This document shows positions 27,588 to 32,147 of a DNA stretch of 32,147 nt, one piece after another. The stretch's first letter is position 1; each line of letters opens with the position of its first letter. The DNA lies in contig JAPMTS010000022.1 of NCBI GenBank assembly GCA_026552955.1, positions 1 to 32,147 on the forward strand, written 5' to 3'. Made by a program: the position numbers and the translations under genes. This DNA comes from Candidatus Methanoperedens sp. (GTDB lineage Archaea > Halobacteriota > Methanosarcinia > Methanosarcinales > Methanoperedenaceae). The notes under the pieces are model-generated. The model was not told the origin of the DNA. It saw only the letters and a program-made list of their open reading frames with translations, and made no database searches.

Positions 27588-28067
27588 TTGACATTAAAGA
27601 AATTTAAAAAAGATGAACGGGCAATCGAGTTGCCCATCAATATCGTGGTTATGCTCGTTGTTGGTATGGTTGCGCTGGCAGCTTTATTATCGATTATTCC
27701 CAAATCAAAAGAGTATCTGACCGTTGATGTGATAGATATCAAGATAAATAACGGCACTGTGCAGGAGGGCAGCATTGCAACCGTTGGCGGAGAAGGTGAT
27801 TATAAAGTAAAGGTCAATTTAAAAGTATATGATAAAAATAATAATCCTGTTGACAAAGCAAGCGTTACACTCAGCGGGGGAGGGGGATTCGGGGTTGACC
27901 AGACGAACAGTTACGGGGCAGCCATAATAACACTCGGCGATACAAAGAGCACAAATGTCACTTTCAGGCCTAATCAAAAGAGTATTGAGCTAAAGCTTGC
28001 TGTTAAGGCCAACGGCTTCTATGACTATGAAGATGGAAATGCAATTCAAATATATCAAAAGAATTAG
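27588..28067 (+). CDS. Type IV pilin-like (class III signal) secreted protein
   Basis: A 159-residue protein with a short basic leader (MTLKKFKKDERAIE) followed by LPINIVVMLVVGMVALAALLSI, the layout of archaeal prepilins cut by EppA/PibD-like peptidases before the hydrophobic helix. The exposed part has a strand-rich Ig/carboxypeptidase-regulatory-like section (YDKNNNPVDKASVTLSGGGGFGVDQTNSYGAAIITLGD), ending LAVKANGFYDYEDGN. TTG 27588 is favoured because aggtgg (27577-27582) stands 5 bases before it; GTG 27579 overlaps that site. The downstream paralogue follows after 15 bases. It may form a minor pilus or an anchored surface adhesin; no pilus ATPase is nearby. Confidence 0.72.
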   Translation: MTLKKFKKDERAIELPINIVVMLVVGMVALAALLSIIPKSKEYLTVDVIDIKINNGTVQEGSIATVGGEGDYKVKVNLKVYDKNNNPVDKASVTLSGGGGFGVDQTNSYGAAIITLGDTKSTNVTFRPNQKSIELKLAVKANGFYDYEDGNAIQIYQKN

Positions 28068-28082
28068 ACTATTAAGAAAAAA

Positions 28083-28499
28083 ATGGCGCTTGGAATCCCG
28101 ATAAAAATAGTGGTTCTCACGATAGTAGGAATGGCAGGTCTGGCCGCCATGCTCGTAATTATAGACAATGGAGAAAATGCGATCCCTAAACCGATACATG
28201 CAGACCTGAAAAGCAGTACTATTATCATATTGCCAGCTTTTCATGATACGGAAAATATCGATATGGAGGTCGAAGTAATCGATTCAATCGAAGGAACATC
28301 CATAGAAAAAGCAAGCGTTGCCCTTTCCGGTCTGGGTGCGATCTCTGTTAATATGACTGGCAATGATGGGTGCACTATCCTGAGATTTAAGAAGACAGAT
28401 TTTGATATGAAAGCAGGAGAAGGTTATTTACAGCTTGATGTCAAAGCGAACGGTTTCCAGGATTATTCCAATGAGTATGCCGTAAAAATTGTAATTTGA
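28083..28499 (+). CDS. Second pilin-like secreted protein, paralogue of its neighbour
   Basis: A 138-residue protein starting MALGIPIKIVVLTIVGMAGLAAMLVII, so the pre-helix leader is almost absent while the GIPIxIVV...GMxxLAAML helix is shared with the upstream gene. The exterior is beta-rich and also shares IEKASVALSGLGAISV and LDVKANGFQDYSNEYAVKI with it. One of the two probably arose by tandem duplication. The lack of a charged leader raises the question whether it is processed like a pilin or stays as a membrane-anchored subunit. The spacing implies a two-gene operon. Confidence 0.72.
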   Translation: MALGIPIKIVVLTIVGMAGLAAMLVIIDNGENAIPKPIHADLKSSTIIILPAFHDTENIDMEVEVIDSIEGTSIEKASVALSGLGAISVNMTGNDGCTILRFKKTDFDMKAGEGYLQLDVKANGFQDYSNEYAVKIVI

Positions 28500-28527
28500 T
28501 TTGAGATTCTAATATGATCTTGTCATA

Positions 28528-29100
28528 TTACCTTTTACTGTTGGTCATTATGAACTTCCCTATCACGACAGCCCCAAATAATATGCCGATGGCTATTGGA
28601 TAATAGGGTGACCGGATAATATTCCAGTGACCGCTGTAAATGAGATACCCGGTTGCGAACATCACGATCGTTGCTGCAAGACCTGAAAATTCAATAGGTA
28701 CTTTGATTTTTCCGATCCTTATCTTATTCTGGTTCTCAAGTCTTTGCGTTCTCTCTTCTATCATCGAAAGCTGTGTTCTTATTTGAATGATCTCATTTTC
28801 CTGTTTTTCTTGTATTGTTTTTTCAAGATGTTTTAATTTCTCATCCAATTCATCTAATTTTTCCAGGAGTTCCTCATCAATTTTTCCACGTTCATCCTGG
28901 AAAATATTGACCTGATCTGGTTCAAAGGTTTTTACCGAAAGACGCTTTTCAATAGCACGAATCCGGTTATCAGCACTTCTCAAACCCTGGTCAATGTATT
29001 CGATCTGGCCATAAATATCCGTATTGGCCTGCTCATTATTTTTTTCTTCACTCCTTTTTTTCAATATGGATGCCACCTGGAGGTCCACGAAATAATGCAA
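28528..29100 (-). CDS. Coiled-coil membrane-anchored hypothetical protein
   Basis: A 190-residue protein with no recognised family. Residues about 15-125 are strongly charged and heptad-like (QIEYIDQGLRSADNRIRAIEKRL ... EELLEKLDELDEKLKHLEKTIQEKQENEIIQIRTQLSMIEERTQRLE). Two C-terminal hydrophobic segments follow (IEFSGLAATIVMFATGYLIY and YPIAIGILFGAVVIGKFIM). It is therefore a cytoplasmic coiled coil tethered by a C-terminal hairpin. The start is uncertain: TTG 29100 gives the longest form, but an aggtgg site before TTG 29064 is an alternative. It follows the DUF84 gene by 5 bases and is the last gene of a three-gene operon. Confidence 0.75.
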   Translation of the reverse strand: MHYFVDLQVASILKKRSEEKNNEQANTDIYGQIEYIDQGLRSADNRIRAIEKRLSVKTFEPDQVNIFQDERGKIDEELLEKLDELDEKLKHLEKTIQEKQENEIIQIRTQLSMIEERTQRLENQNKIRIGKIKVPIEFSGLAATIVMFATGYLIYSGHWNIIRSPYYPIAIGILFGAVVIGKFIMTNSKR

Positions 29101-29105
29101 GTTAT

Positions 29106-29636
29106 TTAAAGTTTTCTCAAATATAGCCTTTTATTATCTATCTGGAGCTTTGCCATTTCTACCGCATGTTTCGTATAATCTGCGCGGGATATTTTTCCTT
29201 TCGTTAACCAGCCTATGATACCTTCTTCATATCCGATATCCGGTCTATCGGTCAAAGGAATAAATGCCTGTGATATGGTTATTCCTTTATCAAGGACATG
29301 CTTTATGCATTCAGGAGGATATTCAAAAGCCGGCCCAATACCAAGGTATATCTGCTCACCGTCAAAGATGGCACAACAGCAGAAGTTCATGTAACCGCTT
29401 ATTGTTCCAAGCACCGGGGATATCCCATCCTCGATCCCTATCGAATATTCGCACGCATTATAAACAGACCTTGCCCTTATGATCGCACCTTCAATTATCT
29501 CATCGAGATCCAGGGGTTGCTCCCTGACACCTGACTTACAGGCAACGCCTTTTACTTTATTTGACAGGAAGACCTCCCGGACAGCCTTTACTTTATTCTC
29601 ATTTAGAGAAGCGACATGAATTACTTTTTCAGGCAT
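29106..29636 (-). CDS. Inosine/xanthosine triphosphatase family (DUF84)
   Basis: A 176-residue house-cleaning NTPase of the DUF84/YjjX family, which hydrolyses non-canonical purine triphosphates such as ITP and XTP. Signatures are VASLNENKVKAVREVF (nucleotide-sensing N-terminus), PLDLDEIIEGAIIRARSVYN, and the acidic core SIGIEDGISPV. ATG 29636 has an aggaga site upstream and lies 3 bases after the stop of the preceding gene, so the three genes form one unit. The family is also compared to the MazG/Ham1 fold, but the IGIEDG block fits DUF84 best. Confidence 0.86.
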   Translation of the reverse strand: MPEKVIHVASLNENKVKAVREVFLSNKVKGVACKSGVREQPLDLDEIIEGAIIRARSVYNACEYSIGIEDGISPVLGTISGYMNFCCCAIFDGEQIYLGIGPAFEYPPECIKHVLDKGITISQAFIPLTDRPDIGYEEGIIGWLTKGKISRADYTKHAVEMAKLQIDNKRLYLRKL

Positions 29637-29639
29637 TTC

Positions 29640-30161
29640 TTATTGATTTCTCCTGGTTTTATAGAATTTTTTGAAATATTTCCATCCTGTCTTACAAAGA
29701 TGTGCCCTTCCTATCGGATCTTCTCTTACCCAGTCAATCAGGTAGAAAAATTGCGCTTTGTACTCATCCACTGTTTCCTCAACGATCACAGGCGGGTCAG
29801 GGACACCCAGCCTGCGAAGATATTCAATGAACATCTCCTCTCCTTTCTGTTGCGCGATCCCGTCGATCTTCATGACTGTAAAATTATAGCCCTCGCTCTT
29901 TAACCACTGTGAGGTCATATCATGTATGCAACCAGAGCATATCTCAATTTCTTCATCCTTGTGGATATTCAATTTGTTGATCCCTTCTTCAACAATATTT
30001 TTTGCCCCATTAAGATATACTTTCTTCCTGAACATTTCAAGGTTGAAATACTCTATTGGGATGATATCATAATATATCTCGAACGTCTCTTTCCTGACAA
30101 TGATTATCCCTACACCCCCTACGGGTGTTCCCCATCCCTGGTCATCAATCTGGATCGTCAT
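29640..30161 (-). CDS. Hypothetical archaeal protein, first gene of the DUF84 operon
   Basis: A 173-residue cytosolic protein that I cannot place firmly. The N-terminus, MTIQIDDQGWGTPVGGVGIIIVRKETFEIYYDIIP, has the paired acids and glycine-rich turn that begin RNase-H-like folds, a resemblance by eye only. Three of its cysteines are CSGC and a late LCKTGW. The C-terminus is basic (KYFKKFYKTRRNQ). A minus-strand TATA (aatatttaaaa, about 30178-30188) about 25 bp before ATG 30161 implies a leaderless operon that continues into DUF84 and the coiled-coil gene. Function is unknown; possibly nucleotide or nucleic-acid metabolism from its partner. Confidence 0.75.
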   Translation of the reverse strand: MTIQIDDQGWGTPVGGVGIIIVRKETFEIYYDIIPIEYFNLEMFRKKVYLNGAKNIVEEGINKLNIHKDEEIEICSGCIHDMTSQWLKSEGYNFTVMKIDGIAQQKGEEMFIEYLRRLGVPDPPVIVEETVDEYKAQFFYLIDWVREDPIGRAHLCKTGWKYFKKFYKTRRNQ

Positions 30162-30243
30162 AGCATATTCATATGTTTTTAAATATTTGATTGTATCTGA
30201 ACCAGTTCAATAAAATTGGAGGGTGAGCAGGATAAAGCCCTGG

Positions 30244-30309
30244 GATTACATGGATTTTCAATTCATAATTCATATTTTTAGGCTGTTGCGGCGCACGCGC
30301 CATGTAATC
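30244..30309. repeat. 10-bp inverted repeat with GC-rich core
   Basis: gattacatgg (30244-30253) is exactly complementary to ccatgtaatc (30300-30309). The 46-base interval ends in a GC-rich gcgcacgcgc (30291-30300), which stands out from AT-rich surroundings. It could be the end of a small mobile element or a structured transcript; no coding sense was found. Confidence 0.45.
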
Positions 30310-30374
30310 ATCGAAAAGAGCTCATCTTAATATTCCATAACTTCTATTTAGTATAAAGTAGAAAGTAGACAAAT

Positions 30375-30530
30375 ATGACTGAGAACATAGGTGTTAAAAT
30401 AAGTTCAGATACCAAGATCATTCTTGATAGAATGTATCACCAATTACGCAGCAGCGGGATTAAAATTACAGAAAAAAAGATCCTTGAAATTCTCATTACC
30501 AATACAGATGTGACAACTATAAAAAAATAG
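30375..30530 (+). CDS. Small VapB-like antitoxin remnant
   Basis: A 51-residue ORF starting at ATG 30375: MTENIGVKISSDTKIILDRMY, then a helical ILEILITNT section and an abrupt Thr-Thr-Ile-Lys-Lys end. The start resembles archaeal VapB-type antitoxins (short strand VKIS, then a helix). Normal members run to about 70-90 residues, so the C-terminal toxin-binding part appears lost. Immediately behind, in another frame, comes the tail of a PIN toxin, so the pair looks like a vapBC operon with an internal deletion. Whether the shortened protein is made is unknown. Confidence 0.5.
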   Translation: MTENIGVKISSDTKIILDRMYHQLRSSGIKITEKKILEILITNTDVTTIKK

Positions 30531-30675
30531 ATCATGGGAACTTTATCTGCAATTTCAAGACAAGAATTTCAGTTTTACAGATTGCACGAATATCGCACTT
30601 ATGGAAAGGCATGGTATTGATACTCTTTTCACCTATGACTCTGAATTTAATGGGATAGTAAGCGTAATAGGCTAA
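30523..30675 (+). pseudogene. Truncated VapC PIN-domain toxin (C-terminal part only)
   Basis: The frame open from 30523 to the stop at 30673-30675 reads SWELYLQFQDKNF followed by SFTDCTNIALMERHGIDTLF and TYDSEFNGIVSVIG. This is the last third of a PIN ribonuclease: the conserved F-S-x-T-D-C with its acidic residue and the later T-x-D...F. The first ~80-90 residues, including the first catalytic Asp, are missing and there is no start codon. The fragment overlaps the end of the VapB-like ORF, so a deletion fused the two genes out of frame. It cannot be an active toxin. Confidence 0.75.
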
Positions 30676-30697
30676 AATAGTATCACATACGCTTTGA

Positions 30698-30835
30698 AAG
30701 GAATCCACTTATGGCATCATCAGATTACTCAGGGTTAGCTTTAATGATATAATCGCACAGCTTGAAGAAGAAAAGAAAAAAGTAGTTGATGAGACACAGG
30801 AAAAGAGAGAGCAGTTAAAAGGGTTGGGGAGATAG
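30698..30835 (+). pseudogene. Orphan coiled-coil coding fragment
   Basis: A frame without start codon, open between stops from 30698 to 30835, reads YGIIRLLRVSFNDIIAQLEE followed by EKKKVVDETQEKREQLKGLGR. The regular charge pattern looks like true coding for a helical C-terminus, but nothing upstream supplies a beginning. It is probably the tail of a lost gene. The family is not identifiable. Confidence 0.35.
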
Positions 30836-30902
30836 AGACATCTTACTTTTTTTGAAATAAAGCTTATGTATCCTTTTCTCAGATTATCAAAAAAAGAGGA
30901 GG

Positions 30903-30952
30903 GGGGGTTAAAAACGTGGCTTATACTTTGAAAATTCTTATTTTTAACTCCC
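30903..30952. repeat. Long stem-loop in the remnant region
   Basis: gggggttaaaaa (30903-30914) pairs with tttttaactccc (30941-30952) over 12 positions, eleven Watson-Crick and one G-T wobble, with a 26-base loop. It has neither neighbour gene nor T-run. It may be a transcript end, a small RNA, or an inverted repeat of a decayed element. Confidence 0.45.
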
Positions 30953-31033
30953 TATCCAATTAATAATTTATGATAACCAGTATAAATACATATTCATGAG
31001 CATGTGAATTGTTGTGTCAACTTCCTGTCTTAT

Positions 31034-31138
31034 CTATAACCACCCCTCATCTGCAAGAATAAGAATGTCAAAATCGGAATATTTCTTTGCCGTTCCACTT
31101 GCGTGAGAACCAAAGAGTACCTTTCCCGAGATAATTTC
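31034..31138 (-). pseudogene. Nucleotidyltransferase (MNT-type) fragment
   Basis: The minus-strand frame reads EIISGKVLFGSHASGTAKKY followed by SDFDILILADEGWL and a stop. That is the catalytic heart of minimal nucleotidyltransferases: the GS-x3-G pattern and the D-x-D metal-binding pair. A stop codon lies two codons upstream of the first residue, and another reading frame just before it (IRFLKKLV) looks like the expected leading helix, indicating a frameshift. The rest of the gene is gone after 35 codons. MNT genes usually pair with HEPN toxins; none is intact here. Confidence 0.7.
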
Positions 31139-31226
31139 AAACTAATTTTTTCAGAAATCTAATCAAACATTCTAACCATGTTGATTAATCATTATAACTG
31201 CTTTTTATTTTATCTTTGTTTTTTAT

Positions 31227-31378
31227 TCATTTCATTTTATGAAGAGCATTATCAGCTTCTTCAGTGAATCTTATTCTATTTTTTCTCTGGTAAAATAAAT
31301 CGACCAGAAGTTAGTTCATAAATATCTATAATCATTGTAATATTTGTGATCAAATCAGGGATATATCTTCGGTTAGGT
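31227..31378 (-). pseudogene. Frameshifted small gene remnant
   Basis: On the minus strand, RRYIPDLITNITMIIDIYEL and TSGRFILPEKK are read up to a stop at an A-run. A one-base shift then continues as NRIRFTEEADNALHKMK and a stop. The joined reading looks like one small helical protein broken at the homopolymer. No family is recognised. It lies about 90 bases upstream of the MNT fragment on the same strand. Confidence 0.3.
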
Positions 31379-31675
31379 CAAAAAGGGAGTAAGCCTTTAC
31401 GGTGAAAAAAAATGGGGCTGTATATAAGTATAGTCCCGGGCGGACTCAGTATTCTATATGTGGAATCCCCCATAAATTAGAAATATATCAAAATAAGTCA
31501 CTTTGCAAAGTTGCAAAGCTTCAAGCTATCAGTGCGAACTCCGTTTACAACTCTGTCTTAATAAGTAATAAGTCTTATCACACAAACAAAACCATATCAA
31601 CTTAGATTATACAAGACATTCGTTTTGATGTTGTTTTGTTATACAGAGTCCAAAAACCACTTCCTGCTTTGGTGA

Positions 31676-32147
31676 TCAATACGTCACCAATGACCCAACA
31701 AACGCTATACTCTTCCCGCAGATCGCATCGGGTTTCCAGAAGTGCAAATCTTGAGGAGACGCCAATTGTGTTGTACCATCTAATAGGGCAGGTGTCCCGT
31801 ATTTAGCATAAGATACGCTAAAGGATTTTCCAGAAAGTCCCACAATCACCGAACGACCATCGTATTTTGTATTTTTTACAAATACCTGATAGAATCCGGT
31901 GGTTGGATTTACAGTCCCCATCTGATCTAATCCGATTGCATAAGTGCTGGTAATGATCACTTTCGTGCCAGCAATGATATTTTCATTTTGGTCTTTTACA
32001 TATCCTGATAACACTTGACCGACTGTGGTTTCCGAGTATGTTTTTATTAAGAGGATTTCCCGTCTGTTAAATGTTCTTCCGGACAGGCATTCTGGTATCC
32101 AGGTCTCATCTACACCAACTGTCCAGATACTGTATTTCTGTAGTGCG
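31676..32147 (-). CDS. Partial secreted/viral-like protein with carboxypeptidase-regulatory-like domain
   Basis: The minus-strand frame is open from the window edge to the stop at 31676, about 156 residues, so its start lies beyond the window; GTG 32014 inside it is not needed as a start. The early part has SIWTVGVDETWIPECLSGRT and FNRREILLIKTYSETTVGQV. The middle reads LSGYVKDQNENIIAGTKVII and later NPTTGFYQVFVKNTKYDGRS, the pattern of a transthyretin/carboxypeptidase-regulatory-like beta sandwich. DGTTQLASPQDLHFWKP follows. Such domains occur in surface proteins and in virus tail or structural proteins. The adjacent remnant region favours a mobile origin, but that is inference. Confidence 0.6.
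   Translation of the reverse strand, partial: ALQKYSIWTVGVDETWIPECLSGRTFNRREILLIKTYSETTVGQVLSGYVKDQNENIIAGTKVIITSTYAIGLDQMGTVNPTTGFYQVFVKNTKYDGRSVIVGLSGKSFSVSYAKYGTPALLDGTTQLASPQDLHFWKPDAICGKSIAFVGSLVTY

Larger units (their letters stand above)
30162..31675. other. AT-rich region of gene remnants
   Basis: About 1.5 kb without an intact full-length gene. It contains the pieces listed separately: one small VapB-like ORF, a PIN-domain tail, a coil fragment, an MNT nucleotidyltransferase fragment, a frameshifted minus-strand fragment, and two hairpins. Homopolymer runs of A, T and G are frequent and base composition is visibly lower in GC than the rest of the window. From about 31400 to 31675 I see no supportable feature; the 67-codon frame at 31402-31605 has low-complexity, Ser/Asn/Lys-rich content and no ribosome site. 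Confidence 0.7.

Noticed and set aside
31402-31605. 67-codon frame in the remnant region
   Set aside because: Low-complexity sequence, no ribosome site, no recognisable domain.

Overview
The window is archaeal chromosome, most likely from the order Methanosarcinales. A relative of Candidatus Methanoperedens (ANME-2d) would fit, but that narrower call is inference. Archaeal markers seen are a group II chaperonin (thermosome), archaeal-type S-adenosylmethionine synthetase, Taw1 wyosine synthase, PyrB/PyrI, and the thiolase/HMG-CoA synthase/DUF35 mevalonate operon. Promoters carry TATA boxes about 25 bp upstream of starts, and many transcripts look leaderless. Genes for methane-pathway cofactors are scattered through the window. 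Cysteate synthase plus fused sulfopyruvate decarboxylase serve coenzyme M, MfnB serves methanofuran, a HacA/LeuC-type dehydratase may serve coenzyme B, and HemD plus a CfbB/CbiA amidase serve tetrapyrroles such as F430. The cysteate route to coenzyme M is typical of Methanosarcinales and Methanomicrobiales.

Layout, left to right. 1-240: non-coding, with a hairpin resembling the right end of an IS200/IS605 (TnpB) element. 0.24-5.3 kb: thymidylate kinase, YjbQ, AdoMet synthetase, Taw1 and the condensin partners ScpA/ScpB. 5.4-8.8 kb: a TctA-family membrane protein divergent from hemD-cfbB. 8.9-10.2 kb: a CopG/MazF-like toxin-antitoxin pair and a methyltransferase. 10.5-15.0 kb: the coenzyme M pair, mfnB, a HisA-like gene and an unknown gene. 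15.1-19.9 kb: an alpha/beta hydrolase, the thermosome with palindromes in its leader, an unknown P-loop ATPase and an M50 protease. 20.0-23.5 kb: a mevalonate-entry operon headed by an HTH regulator. 23.5-26.7 kb: HacA/LeuC, YwbE, a small unknown, PyrI and PyrB. 26.8-28.5 kb: a second M50 protein and two tandem pilin-like genes. 28.5-30.2 kb: a three-gene minus-strand operon of a coiled-coil membrane protein, a DUF84 NTPase and an unknown protein.

The right end (30.2-32.1 kb) is different. It is AT-rich, almost without intact genes, and holds eroded pieces: a VapB-like ORF joined to the last third of a VapC PIN domain, a nucleotidyltransferase (MNT) fragment, two other broken reading frames, two long hairpins, and at the edge a partial gene with a carboxypeptidase-regulatory-like domain. 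It looks like the worn margin of a mobile or defence island.

I did not find a convincing new multi-gene system. The best leads are the HisA-like/unknown gene pair beside mfnB, the three-gene DUF84 operon, the regulator-led mevalonate operon, the thermosome leader palindromes, the solo IS605-type hairpin and the toxin-antitoxin graveyard. No tRNA, rRNA or CRISPR array was seen.
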